A stretch of 64,000 bases of DNA, taken from assembly GCA_008973525.1 (NCBI GenBank), contig WACJ01000097.1:1-64000 (forward strand), read 5' to 3'. This document shows, piece after piece, positions 1 to 11,805 of this stretch. How positions within the stretch are numbered: position 1 is the stretch's first letter; every line of letters begins with the position of its first letter. The DNA comes from Stenopsyche tienmushanensis. Its lineage: Eukaryota; Arthropoda; Insecta; Trichoptera; Stenopsychidae. Both the position numbers and the translations under genes were made by a program. The notes beneath the pieces are model-generated. The model was not told the DNA's origin. It searched no databases and saw only the letters and a list, made by a program, of their open reading frames with translations.

Positions 1-537
1 CGAGCAGAAACTGAAGGAAGCCTGGCAACAAAGATGGGATCAGTCTAGCAAAAGAAGATGGATTCATCGACTTGTACCGCTTATAAGTCGGTGAAAGGTT
101 CGAAAATATGCAATGGCGTACCACAACTGCCAATCGGATGTCGACAACGCGCAACACACCATCGATGATTGTGAGATTTGGGCGCCTCAGATAAACACGC
201 TGAAGCAAGCATTCAGTGTAGCTGAGCTTCAAGTTGAAAATATGATCTATGGCATAATGGTAAGCAAAGAGAACTGGGATTTTTGGCGGGAATATGTGGA
301 AGAAGAAATGACCGCCTAAGAAGGCAGTGAGAAAGAGAGCGAGAGAGAGGCGCAGAGCGGATCTCCAATACTAGAGTAGGGCAAATTTTTATGGCCAGAC
401 TAGCTGATGCCCTGAAGCAATGTGATAAACAATTCCAGGGAGGTAGAGACGAACAAGGAATACGTTTAGTCAGTAAGAATCTGACACTCATTAACCTCAG
501 GGTGTCTTATGGAAGATTCGCCTCCCACAGAAAAAAA
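1..537 (+). mobile_element. R1-like non-LTR retrotransposon, 3' end (broken ORF2 plus 3' UTR)
   Basis: The C-terminal part of the pol ORF is seen in one frame from base 2 to the stop ending at 319, broken by a TGA at 92-94 and with a deletion compared with the copy near 59.6 kb. The end of the R1-clade ORF2 is recognisable from the HNC...DNAQHTIDDC zinc-knuckle remnant and the MVSKENW...REYVEE tail. A 3' UTR of about 200 bases follows, ending in CCTCCCACAG and an A tract (530-538). The same UTR ends the copy near 60.19 kb and the deleted copy ending at 7234. The element runs off the left edge of the window. Confidence 0.8.
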
Positions 538-2580
538 AAGTCTTCTTAAGGTTTGGGTTTTCATCGACTTGCCATCGAGTGTCCATGCGGAGATTCCTTC
601 ATGGTCACTGAATATAAACTGTGGATATTTAAAGCATGCCGTCCGATCGCCAGGTGCTCTTTCGATGTGTCAGTGGTCCGAAATTCGGACCGGTTGGACG
701 AGGAAACCTTGTGGTCACTTTCTTCAATTTTAGGAGATTTAGGGCTCTCTGTGCGTTTTTGTTATAAATTTGCGTTGGAATTTCATAAACCAGTAAAACA
801 CTCCAAGATATTTATGATATAAGTGGTAACAGTCTGCAGATGCCAATATTAGTTCCATAAATTTAAATCGGACCATTGGAACTATTTAAAACTCATCTAT
901 AAAACGAATAGGATGGATGTTATGGGGTAGGATGGTTACAGCACGCTTAGACCAAACACAACGAAAACGAGCGTCCAAACATCAAATATTAGATTTCTTT
1001 CGGGTCTCCTAATATATAAAACTTAAAAAAATATTTTTTTACAAAATACAATAAAAATAATATCTTCAAGGCAAAATCTATATATTTTGATTAGTTTAAT
1101 ATCTGATCTAATGAATATATTAACCGTGGAGGCATTTAACAAATTGAATGTCGCAATTTCTACCCTCTACGTTCTGCGAAATGTTCGATCTCCCCTAACA
1201 TAACTTTAATTTTCGACCTGATTTAATAATATATTTACCCTCTAACCTTTGTCATTAGCCGACATTGTATACATTTTAGATTTAATTATAACGAATTAAA
1301 TAAATTAAGGTGCCAGACATAAAATTCGGTTGAATGTGGCACTGACATCATCTAGAGGAGTTGATTACAGCGTAGAATATAAATTGGATATCATACATCA
1401 TACTGCTTTGGTTTGCACAAGGCGCTTTAATATAACGCCTATTAATTAAGCAGAATATAATTTTTAAACGTTGCGATATGTTTGTGAATAAATTTAGATG
1501 AAAAATTCAGTATTTTATTAGAAATTAGCTAGTAGACGACACTCGCTGCAATGTACTTAGTAATTATTTGAATAGAAACACGGTACGTGATTTATTGCTT
1601 CAGGCAACGTGTAGCGTGGGCTGAATGTTCTAAGATTCAAAAGAATGTGCGCACTCGGTTTCGCCTCGAAGATCGACCATCTCCCTCTCTCTTGTGAGCA
1701 GGGTTTTAATGGCGTATTGCGCGCGTATCCTTCCTTTCCCCATCTCCGCAGCCCACGCTTCAATTTACCAGACCAATATGCGCCAACATGGTGCATCCGC
1801 TGAATAATATAATAGGAATATAATAAAATGGAAGCATATATTATACATACATACATACATACAGGCAGTCATTTTTAAATTCAATTATATTATATTTAAC
1901 ATGTTTCTTGCAGTCTATGTGGTGTGCTTATTTAGAACGCATTTCGCTTAATGTTCAGTGTGTAAGATTCCAATATAAGGCTTTATTTGTTCTTTAATCT
2001 GATGGAAAATATTCAGAACACATGTGTGTCAAAATGCTTTCTGATTCAGTGACCTAAGCAAAATGAAAATAAAATGGCACACTAAATCTTCGTCCTCGTA
2101 CGATTCTATCCGTATATTGCTTTGGAGGCTCCAAAAAAGATGTCCTATTTATAGAGCCTTATAAGCCGGGGCTTCTGAGCTTCTCATAAATGTCGTCGTA
2201 TGTCACGACTACTTATTTTTTATCTGGCTACCAACAGAGATCATGGCGAGGAAACTTGTTCGTCATGGGACATTTCACAGGTTCTGAAAAAAAGTTGGCG
2301 CTTTCACTATCCAGAACTTTCCCCGAAGAATTTACATACTGCGACAGTGCGACTGTCTGAGAAGAAAATAATTCAAAGTGGTTTCCGGAGGCTGCGCTGA
2401 TGCAAGATGGTACTTTTGAAATGGTTTCGTGCTATAAAACAACTTGGAGATCGTACGTGCCTTATCAAAGTGCAGACGCGATTGGAATATTGCAAATCTT
2501 TCCTTTGAAAAATCCATTTTTTTTACAAATAAATTCGATATTAAAATTTCATCCAATGGATCACCCTAACTAACCTTTCT
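538..2580. other. AT-rich intergenic DNA
   Basis: No gene is supported. A frame at 553-822 has no recognisable motif. A short CATA microsatellite lies at 1845-1862. The part at 1600-1790 is less AT-rich, and its TGTAGCGTGGG (near 1610) matches the 5' end of the tRNA-Leu-primed LTR family, but the rest does not align by eye. Confidence 0.5.
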
Positions 2581-2581
2581 C

Positions 2582-2830
2582 ATAGGATCGCGCAGCATGA
2601 TTGTATCGTGAGCTTGTATCGTGTTTATAATATTTAATATTTAAATGTGTAGGGGTACCTTTATAGTACGACCATGCCATCGATGTACGAGTGTATGTTG
2701 AGATGCGAGACATTCGTCTCTATCTTCGATACACTTATCTCCGCACTCAATATGCGAGAATGCTCTTTCTGTATTACTTGAGTTCAAACACAAATATGCG
2801 CGATTACGCATTAACGGGTAAATGGTGACA
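2582..2830 (+). repeat. Dispersed repeat H-E, copy 1
   Basis: It has two blocks found elsewhere in the same order. Block H is CGCGCAGC...AGCTTGTAT and block E begins TGTAGGGGTACCTTTATAG and includes CCATCGATGTAC. Other copies lie at 14849-15900 (split), 23962-24170 and 50135-50565 (- strand). The class is unknown. Confidence 0.65.
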
Positions 2831-3420
2831 CTTATATCATTATTCATCTGCATATTTAAAGATTTAAATGCTAAAATTAAAACCAAAATATACTATTGTA
2901 TATCTGTTCATTATCGTGTATGTTTCTTTGAGAACACCAAAATAATAAGATGAAATATTTTTTTTTAGCCATTTATCAAGTTAAGATATTATCCAAGCCC
3001 AGTATGTTTGTATTTGCCATACAATTCAGCCACGGAGAGCATTTTAAAAGCGTCCATTGTAAAGCGCAAAAAAATACCAACGTGGAAATATTCCCATCCA
3101 GGAAGCCATATCCAATAAGTGTAACGGACGAAGTAGCACAAGAATGGAGCGTTTTGCAAAGAGCTCTTGAATGGAAAGTTCCGAGTATGCAAGAACGTTG
3201 TTATGGTTCGAGTAGCAATTCCCTGCATCCCATTTTCCAGCCGTTTTCACCCCACAGCAACGAGTAATCGCCGTGAAACAGATTTGAAATATTCCCGTTC
3301 CTGCTATCAAGAACTCCGGATGAATTTAAGAAGACCGACGGTCATATGGAGTGGGGATATTTAAAAACGAAAATATTTCAAAAGGACGTATTCTTGTCAT
3401 ATATAATACACCGCTCAATA
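2831..3420. other. Intergenic, nothing recognised
   Basis: Several short frames occur (2950-3267 is the longest) but none shows a known domain or paired splice sites. Confidence 0.5.
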
Positions 3421-3424
3421 ATTT

Positions 3425-3990
3425 CATAGGCAGGCGAAATATTTTTTTTAGTATAAAACCATCAACGTAACTGATAAAATTCCTTTCTACTGAGACACGA
3501 ACCAAAACTCGCAAAATTTCCGATTTCCCGACAAATTATTTATTTCCGTCGCTGCAGATGAATACTTATATACTATAACACTTTGATATGATTCGTAAGT
3601 ATATTACGGAGGAATATAAAAATTCTGAACTCCGTATCTATTATATTTCATATCGATATTCCCATTATTAGAGTCGAGGTGTAGTAAATACATCACCGGT
3701 AGGGAAAGGTTAATATAACAATTTGAATAGCATATATGTACTGTATATATATGTATACATATATTAGACAGTTAATGCTTCTAGGCGTCGCCTAAGCTCT
3801 CCAATTAGTGGTTATGCCACTATTTCCAAGCGTCCAGATTTATGCGGGAATGTCTCGATTTGGTAGCCTTCATCGTGCTGGTGAGGTGTACGATTTCTGT
3901 TAGATAGAAAATTAAAAGTTTATTAATCCCGAGATTTATGAGCACCTTAAACTATCCGGGATCCCTGGATTGGATCATGATCCCTGGACT
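3425..3990 (-). mobile_element. hAT element fragment (copy 1)
   Basis: It matches the right parts of the copies at 22895 and 36503, sharing TTTCCCGACAAATTATTTAT, ACATCACCGGTAGG-type sequence and GGCGTCGCCTAAGCTC. It ends in a decayed CCGGGATCCCTGGATTGGAT terminus. The strand is taken from the copy at 36503, which encodes a hAT transposase C-terminus. Confidence 0.65.
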
Positions 3991-4262
3991 GGATCATTAT
4001 GACAGTCTGGCGACTGAGTGCCATTGGGTCTGGGAGGGGAGGGGACTGTCAGACTATTACCAGCTTGTTAAGATAGTACCAGACTTGTTCAAACTTGCTA
4101 AAGCTAACCAGAAATTGATTTAAATTTTAAAAAGTTACAATAAATGATTTTTAATACTTTATAATAAAAAGTTTATAATAACTTTCTAATTATTCGAACT
4201 TGCGAATATTGAAAAAAGGGCAAATATATTCGAATATCCACGGTCATTTCTCTCTTTCGTCA

Positions 4263-4341
4263 TTAACCTTTTAACTGCCAACGACGCACCGGCGCGTCGA
4301 ATTTGTATGCGCTGATGAATCATTGGCAGTTAACCGGTTAA
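4263..4341. mobile_element. 79-bp piggyBac-like MITE with TTAA ends
   Basis: TTAA at both edges (4263-4266 and 4338-4341) flanks inverted ends TTAACCTTTTAACTGCCAA and TTAACCGGTTAACTGCCAA. An inner imperfect palindrome, CGACGCACCGGCGCGTCG, sits near one end. TTAA targeting and a CC terminus are hallmarks of piggyBac-type elements. It is too short to encode a protein. Confidence 0.7.
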
Positions 4342-4369
4342 TAAAGATGCTTAAATTCGGCCGACGTTC

Positions 4370-4445
4370 ATCTCTGACCCACTTCTGACACCATTGTAGA
4401 GAAGAAGTGCGGGTGCTTGCGGGGCATAGTCAGGGGCAGGAGTAG
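4370..4445 (-). mobile_element. LTR end and tRNA-Leu primer site fragment
   Basis: Read on the - strand, the sequence gives CTACA followed by ATGGTGTCAGAAGTGGGTC. This matches the primer-binding site complementary to the 3' end of tRNA-Leu that follows LTR ends elsewhere in the window. Confidence 0.55.
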
Positions 4446-4469
4446 ATTGTTAGTGCATTTGGCTTATAG

Positions 4470-4795
4470 GGAGAATCTTAAGGATCAATTTGTTGGATAC
4501 CGCGTGTTTACCGGCCATTTTGTTAAGTAATAGTAAATTATTCCGATGGATAGTTCGACGCGCGTTCTCACCACCTTCAGCCCGTGTGAGATCCGATTTT
4601 TTGGCTTTGAAGAACAATATCGTTGCGATTATCCAACAGAAGCTAGTTGAACTACACGATAGTAATGTGATGAGTCGACAGCATATTATGAAGTAGATTA
4701 GATTGTTCCGAGAAGGCAGAAGGAAGTGATTTTTGACGAACTTGTGCAAAAAATTGAAAAACATGTGTGAAATGACCGCCGCGTGACGGTTATAT
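4470..4795 (+). pseudogene. mariner-family transposase N-terminus, relic
   Basis: The frame contains the N-terminal helix-turn-helix region of a mariner transposase (VMSRQHIMK, then IRLFREGRR after an in-frame stop) and then DELVQKIEKH after a frameshift. Related fragments occur at 13085, 51330, 52450 and 62905. Confidence 0.7.
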
Positions 4796-6300
4796 ACTTT
4801 TATCCTTTAAACGTCATCATAACAGATCTCATGTTTTTTGGTCCTTTTTTTTAAATTTAATTAAAAAAATTTAAATTACATCTCTAGAAACGACGCTGTT
4901 TTTGTTTTAATATAAGCCATCTGCCACCGCCTGCATCCACTATCCGATCCGCGTCTTATACAATATGTAGTTTTAACATCCATTGACTTGAATGAAGAAT
5001 ATATCTGGCAATTTATTTTTTTATATATATTTTTACCTTTTCTATTCAGTTTATTTAAAAATGAAATGTCTTTGGATGAGTTTATTTGTTTGGTTTTAAG
5101 CATTTTTTGCGGTTGTAAAGAATTGCAAAAAAAAAAAATACATTGTAAAAATACGCTTTTAGCATATTACTTTCACATGAGCCATTTCGTGGGGGAATAA
5201 AAAGGATGACTGGCATCATTCCAGGACTTTTGTTTTCGACCAAAACTTGGCATTGCTTCAAATTTGCATGCAAAGTGTACATTTTAAATCAAAGCTCCCG
5301 TGTCCATCATAAACGGATCTGACGTCTCAAATGTCACATTTTGAGAAACGCTGACATTTTTCCAGGATACTGTTCTATTTTTCGCTGCGTCAGTCGAGAG
5401 AAGGATCTGTTTCAATCGGATAAAATGTCACAGGCAGATGTCACAACTATTAAAAGCCTCCTTGATTGTACACGTAATGAAAGTTCGGAAATGTCACTTG
5501 AGCTGGATTTAAGTTGAAGCCCGATTGACGAAAAAGGACGAATCCTTCAATTTTGATCGGTCTCGGGACAAATGAATATTCGAGAGCGACAATAAAAGCA
5601 TAAAAGCGAATTCGTTAAATCGGCCAAAACGGCAACAAATGTCGCTCCGGGGGGAAATTCAGGGATTGGGGCGATCTATTAAGTAAACTATTCACTACAG
5701 GAACGACTTTTAAAGGCCAAGTGCTCCGTCTAGGGCCACTTTATAAATTACGCTAAGACGGCAGATAAAAAATTCGAGTTGATCCTTAAAATCCTTAACT
5801 CGGTTAAGTCACTTATTTCTGTACTTTCGGACACTCCAAGGGGGCCGGCATTAAAACAGGGGGATTTAATTGCATTATTAGTGGAGCAAGCCCTGAGTGC
5901 CCACTTAAAAGTATCGTTACCAATTAGCCGTGAGATTTTTTTTTTATTTCGAGAATTTAATTACGCATACAAATGGAAAGCGTGTACAAGCGGCGATCAT
6001 CTACTTAATTTCATTCCATTAGAAGAACCATCTCTTTTAAAAGATAATTAAATCAGGAGCTTACATTTATCTCGAGGAACCTTATCCATGTAATTTAAGC
6101 TTGGACTATTTCCAGCTGGAGGAATTAAGCTAAACAATCAATCGCCTATAAATTTTCAGCTGCACAACGCGTGGGAGCTCCGTAACTGTACAGCCCTGTT
6201 GGCGAATAATATCTCAAAATTAATATCTTTATATAATTTCAATAATAGGCACAGCTAAATCTCATACAAATGATTTATTTCTATTGTTTTAATTGTCTTT
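4796..6300. other. Intergenic, no gene recognised
   Basis: Poly-T and poly-A runs lie near 4840-5140. The stretch at 5290-6060 is less AT-rich and looks like single-copy DNA; its 5779-6051 frame has no known domain or splice context. Confidence 0.5.
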
Positions 6301-6429
6301 TGGTTTTGGTCTGTACACACCCACTTATTGGGGGGGTGGAATGAGTTGGCTAATATCAAAATCCATCCATTGTGAAATAAGCTTCATCTCTAAACAAAAT
6401 CTTGCTGGAAAACAATGGTATCTCATTCG

Positions 6430-7757
6430 TTCGTTCGGTTCGGGTGGGTGTTAGACTCCACGATGCCCACCCATAAAACCCCAGGGGGGAGGGAGCCAAC
6501 CCTACACACGCCCGTGGGCAACGGTTAAACAACTGGGGTAACGATGTGGAGTAGAAGTGCGCGAAAGTAGCCTTGTCGGTTTGCTCATCAAACACAGCTG
6601 TGGTAGCCCAGCTAACATGAGTTGGATGTCCAGGTTACCCCCGATCCCCATCATGACATCGACGCCGAAATCGTTGGAACACCCGAAAGGGTGGAAGGCG
6701 GGTCCGGCGAAGAAGAAGAAAAATAAGAAGCCTTAGAAAAGAACGGAAGAGACACCGAAGAAGAAACACGGAACAATAGAAGATATCCAAACACCGAAAC
6801 AACCACCTAAGGTTCCACAAAAACCACTTGCCCCAAAAAGGCAACAGGAGAAATGGCGACAGGACGGTAAACAACCGAGGAGAAAAGCGGAAACGATAAT
6901 CATCGAGCCCGCATAAAGGAGTACAGAGAAGCTGTCTTACGCAGGGGTTCTGAACAAACTGCAGGAGCGAGCAAACGGGCCACTAGGCCACTCCGCCTGA
7001 GTAGAGAAGGCCCCCTTCGGGCGGACAAGGGAAACGAAGGATCGGCTTAGTTGCCTGAGCGTCTTCCGCTAGCAAATGCATAGCGATAGAGCAGTGCAAT
7101 GGCGAAGGAAGTCAAGGGAGCGGTTTAGTGGGTAGGTGCGACTGATAACTTTTCCGTTATGGAACTTACCAGTCGTGAATCCCACACTACCCGAGAAGGG
7201 TGTCTTTGGAAGATTCCGCTCCCACAGAAAAAAAGGTTACCCTGTGCTGCGTACCCATAAAGTGTTGTGTGGAACAGCCGATTACAGTAGTTGGTGGGGA
7301 CTGTGTCAATGGCTCACCACTATCCTCAACAGCCTAGGCAAACAGGGAAGAACCGTTTTAGGCTGTTCGAACAGCGACTCATCTCCGTGGTTAGATACTA
7401 AGAATGACCGAACCAATACAGGTACCATGGGGAAAGGGTGGTATTCCCTTGGAGTTTAGCTTAGCCTTTGTCCTTCTTCCTCCATCGCACCTTTGGATGC
7501 ACATGGTCTGAAGCTGGTCTTTCCGCGGAAAACTTCCTTCCTCTGGAGGGGGTAGAGAAAAAGGGGAAGACACCCGGACGCTCCGCGCGTAGCGTTTCTC
7601 GTGGGGCTAAAGGATCAGTGGAATATACTTGTGTGTATATATTTGTGTGGCTAGTCCGGAGCAACCCGGAACCGGCCACACAGCAGCGCAGGAAATGGGT
7701 TTGGTAACTAATGAACCCCCAATCCAGTCTGTCGACATCTGATGTCTGTTGTCTTAT
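6430..7757 (+). mobile_element. Family B retroposon, copy 1, interrupted by an R1-like insert
   Basis: The 5' end CGGGTGGGTGTTAGACTCC is at about 6439. Sequence resumes after the insert at 7243 and runs to about 7757, ending in CTGATGTCTGTTGTCTTAT. Without the insert it is about 0.7 kb. Internal hallmarks are GTAGCCCAGCTAACATGAG, AACAGCCGATTACAGTAGTT, CCTCAACAGCCTAGGC and CAGCGCAGGAAATGGGTT. Six copies occur in the window. No long coding frame is shared between copies. Confidence 0.75.
6641..7234 (+). mobile_element. Internally deleted R1-like element with 8-bp target duplication
   Basis: It is about 0.6 kb, inserted within family B copy 1 and flanked by GGTTACCC at 6633-6640 and 7235-7242. 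Its left part resembles the start of an R1-type ORF1: a Met followed by a Lys-rich stretch (AKKKKNKKP), then TIIIEP and LSYAGVLNKL, with stops. Its right part is the 3' UTR seen at 1-537 and 59.96-60.19 kb, ending CCCACAG plus an A tract. All of ORF2 is missing. Confidence 0.75.
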
Positions 7758-7817
7758 ATCTAATTTGTTGTTCTCGACCACGCTATTGAAAGCTAGGCAC
7801 CCAAGTGCAAGTGACAT

Positions 7818-8745
7818 TAGGTATTTTACCTGTTGCTTACGTAAAAAACGTCGCAAACGAAGTGGATGCTATAGGAGGGCTGACTACAATTTTAGTCAGC
7901 TAACGGATCCTGATGAAGGATGATCTTATTTGACAACCAAGTTCGATTTCCACGGAGGAGGATCTCCTAAGGGGGATTTTATCTTTACTTCGCGACCTCG
8001 ATAAGGAAATATCGAAATAATCGCGAAATATGACCTATTTCATCTATGTGGTACATGTCTCATTTTGACTTATTTCACCGAACGAATATAATCCTAAATG
8101 TGTTCCGTCGTTCATCGCAGCCGACTCGTTGATCGGGACCATCGTCTATGGATGACGCCGCGATCGATCACGCATCGCGCCGAGGTGCTCTCAACCGCGG
8201 GTTCGGGTATGAACAATGTGATCTTCATATAATATTTATTATAAATAGCTACAACATAGTCTCAGTCTTATATTTAGTTAAAAAATATTTATAAATATCG
8301 GCAACAAAATCATCTCGATAGAATACGATTTTGTTTGCATACAATATTAACACAACAAAATGAGAAAAAACCAGCTGTGTAGGAATGATTTTATATATAA
8401 TATCGCTGCCTGCTGTACTATAATATATTTTGAAGCTCAAATTTTATCAAAAATGAGCTTGAAATTGTTAGAAATTCAGCCGCCAAAATCCAAGAAAAAT
8501 GGTAACATTTGATGTGGCGAATCTTGCATAAGTGCAATATTTTCAAATATAATTTAACTTAAAAAAAAATTTCAGAATAAACTCAAGCTAAGCTCTGCCA
8601 CAGTGTACATATAATATTTCAGCATGTTGAAAATATAATCTGAATTCATAACAGATTTTTAATATTATAATATACAAAGCAATTGATCTGTTGCTTGCGT
8701 AAAAGACACCGCAAACGAAGTGAACGCTATAGGAGGGTTGAGTGT
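7818..8745. repeat. Two copies of a roughly 60-bp sequence
   Basis: TGTTGCTTACGTAAAAAACG...CGCAAACGAAGTG...GCTATAGGAGGG at about 7818-7885 recurs with small changes at about 8686-8745. The class is unknown. Between the copies lies a GC-richer patch (8100-8210) and AT-rich DNA without genes. Confidence 0.5.
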
Positions 8746-10590
8746 ATATTTGTCCATGATTAAAATTGTATTACATTCTACTTAAAATGCTTATATCATT
8801 TGAAAAGAGCTGGCCTATCTAAGATATTTATTTAGGACATTGTACAGAGAGAGATCCCAGCTGCGAGACTTCAATGACGAACATCTTTTTCTTCACGCAT
8901 ATTAAAGACTAGATTAAGGAGAGCGGTGTGTTCCAACAAATTAAGATAATCCTGTTATTTAAGAAATATTAGAGTATACATACATTCAATATTGGGTTTC
9001 AAAGACCCGAAGAAAGCCCCATACATTACTAAATGATAAAATAACGTGTCTTTAAACATCAAAGAAGCGTTCTCCAAGGGAGCATAATTTAATAAAATTA
9101 TTGCGAGCTCAAGTCAGTTCTTTATGTAATTGGCTCAATTTTCACCAGCAATTTTCTTGTCATGCTCCATTAGATAAGAAAAATTGTCGTCAAATTAATT
9201 CCCTACCCAAGTACCAAGTATAAATTTCACTAAGGGGTAATTTTATTTAAATACATTTTTATTCGCCCCTTAATATATTCGCCCGTCTGTCCCCCGTTTG
9301 AATATTCAAGCCGCAGCGAAAGACTCGGTCGAATTGCTTATACTTCAATTATGAATTTTTTAAATTCGTCGAAGTATAAAATTCTTCGGAATGATTTAAA
9401 AAATGGTATTTCTTAGATATTGATTGTCAATGTAAATTAATAGTAGTAAGAAGGTGATCAAAACGACCAAAATAAGTCTCACACGATTTGAAAAAATGAT
9501 CAAGTTAAGCAGTACTACACTTAAATGACTGATTTTCGATAATCGCTAAATATAATTTGGATTAATATTACAATTACTATATTTGCTAAAATCACTCTCT
9601 ATAATTTCTATTCAAATATTCCTGGAAGAACTTTCTTGAAGTCCCAATATTCAAACATGATTTAACTAGAAACTCAATAATAAATGGATAGATAAGCATA
9701 TTTCATTATACTGTAAAAATATTCAGGAATTAATTGAGAAGCTTAATTGCGTCCTATGTATTTATCTAGTATTGAAGATTAATATCTATATAATTTGTAT
9801 ATTGATGAATGTATGTTGTTTGTATGTATTGTATACGCTCCTATACCACTCATCCGATTTCGACGAAACTTTAGAGAGTTATTTTGGGCACACCATTGAA
9901 GGTTTTTGAATTAGTACAATCATTGTTTGTGTGCGGATGACATTCAAAAATGATTTCAAAAATGCGACATTATTTCTGCGTATCCTTAATGTTACATTTT
10001 CCTGGCATCGAATATTGGTTCACCTTCGGGCTATTTTACATAGTTCAAACTTGTTTCAAAATAAGCCAATATGTTTCAGTTTGGGTTACAGTAATTTGAG
10101 CCCGTCCATTTTTATTCGTTTCCATAAATTCATTTAAAAACTCGTAAACGGTTTAAGTACGAATCTCGTGTGCGATTTTCACTTGGAAACGTATAAATAA
10201 CTCAAACCGTTTCACTCTGTGTCCTGGACTCTCTTTTAGCAGCCGAAAAAAGGTTAAATTCGATTGGACAAATGGTCGTAAAGTTTGTCTTCAATGGGAC
10301 GAAAGAAAGCGAGGAATGTGGCGCCGGGAAAGGTCTTCGACGTTAAAAGTAAAGACGAAAGTCCCAAAGTTTACTACCGACCGACCAACGGAACTGTGCT
10401 AATACAACTTTTTGGCCTGAATCAAAGAGAAATACGTGCCTTTCGATGAAATTGCCTTTCATGTGGGATGATATTAAAAAAGTTTATTTTTACTAAATAT
10501 AATCATTTGTATGAGTGATATTGGGCGAATATTATTTTTAATTTGTTACATCGATGGCAGCCTTATTAAATATTATTCGTTTTAAATATT
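8746..10590. other. AT-rich intergenic DNA
   Basis: No coding or RNA gene recognised. A CTGCGAGACT...ATGACGAAC motif near 8855 recurs in inverted form at 13640 and partly at 30555. Confidence 0.5.
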
Positions 10591-10829
10591 AATACAGTGT
10601 GCCCTCGATTATCCGATTTGCGGATTATTGAAGACTATCGAACGGACAACTTTTATTGCCACATGTATTTTCAACGAAGGTAACATTGACCCGAAAATTG
10701 GAGCAGTCAGCTGAAGAAATATAAAATATCCTCTATGCTCCTGATGCAGCAGATTAGGTGTTACTATTAAATTTTTCATTTTATTCGTGTATAAACTTCG
10801 GTTCAACTTTAAACGCTATTCTAAACTAC

Positions 10830-11155
10830 ATTTTCCAAGCTCGCGGAAGTGTTCCCACATGCTCTAGATGAGCATTCTTTATAAAATTTAAAAGACACAT
10901 GTATAATAAACGTTTTCATCGAATAGACTACAATTATTAAAAAATATTTTAAAGTTTTTGTTTAATAAACAAAACACTACAAAAAATGTTCGTCAAAACA
11001 CAAACTTTTCTTTGTTCACTCACTATTTGTTTATTTTTCAATATTTATTTTTAATAATAGTTTAGGCTACACACAATATTATACAAAATAAAAATATGTT
11101 TAATTTGTTTTCTTTAAATTATTTGTACAGGACTAAAGACTTCCGTAATGAAGTA
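10830..11155 (+). repeat. Dispersed repeat I, copy 1
   Basis: About 325 bases match 54670-55005, from GCGGAAGTG-TTCCCACA through TGTATAATAAACG and ACACAAACTTTTCTT to GACTTCCGT. No coding capacity is seen. Confidence 0.65.
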
Positions 11156-11384
11156 TGTTATCGACAGACGTGGCCCCATTAATCCTACCATAGAAGCTAG
11201 AAACTCATAAAATTAAATTTTTGGTGATTGGAAAAGTAAAGAAACCTCAAACTTTTAAGGGAACTGAAATGAAAAATACTCATGTCAATAATCAGTCAGA
11301 TAGGGGAACAGATAGACAAGGAGATTTTTAAAGATCTTACATCGAAAGCAGTATTATTGCTTTAGATTGCTTTTAACTTTTTAT

Positions 11385-11678
11385 TTAGAGATCTGGCTTC
11401 AAGAAGGACGTCCTCCCGCATCCAAGGCCAACCGACGACTCTCCTTGATTCCCGCCTCCTGCGTATCACCACCCAACTGGCAACGGTACATGCGCAAGAG
11501 GCGATCTGTTGGTAATTGCAGGTGCAATGTCCCCGCAGCGCCACAAAAGATGGCGGTGTTAAAATAACACATTGCACATAAAGAGAGATGGAAGATGTCG
11601 CTCTTAATCTGGCGTATTAAATCTGCTCAGGCTAACTGTGCTATTGCATGGGAATAATAAATCACCCACGCTATAGCA
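11385..11678 (-). mobile_element. LTR family A, 3'-truncated copy
   Basis: The LTR 5' end TGCTATAGCGTGGGTGATTT is read on the - strand from 11678. Conserved inner blocks follow (GATGTCGCT on +, GGTGCAATGT, the GC-rich CAACTGGCAACGGTACATGC). The LTR 3' half is missing beyond the AGATCTCT block near 11391. Confidence 0.7.
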
Positions 11679-11805
11679 TCAATGAAACGTTCATATCATC
11701 ATAATCTTCTGAAAATCTCAAATAAATTGCGAATGAAAATATGATATTATATTCGAAACCCAGTAGAAATTTGATGATTTAGATTATCCTATCCCGGATA
11801 ATCGA

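Larger units (their letters stand above)
10595..11805. mobile_element. pogo/Tigger-like element, non-coding, with nested LTR fragment
   Basis: The left end CAGTGTGCCCTCGATTATCC at 10595 is preceded by TA, the pogo/Tigger target. A decayed match in inverted orientation, CGGATAATCGA, lies at 11795-11805. No transposase is visible. The interior holds a repeat shared with 54670-55005 and an LTR fragment at 11385-11678. The right end is weak. Confidence 0.5.

Noticed and set aside
7461..7856. 131-codon - strand frame
   Set aside because: Antisense of family B and not preserved in the other copies.
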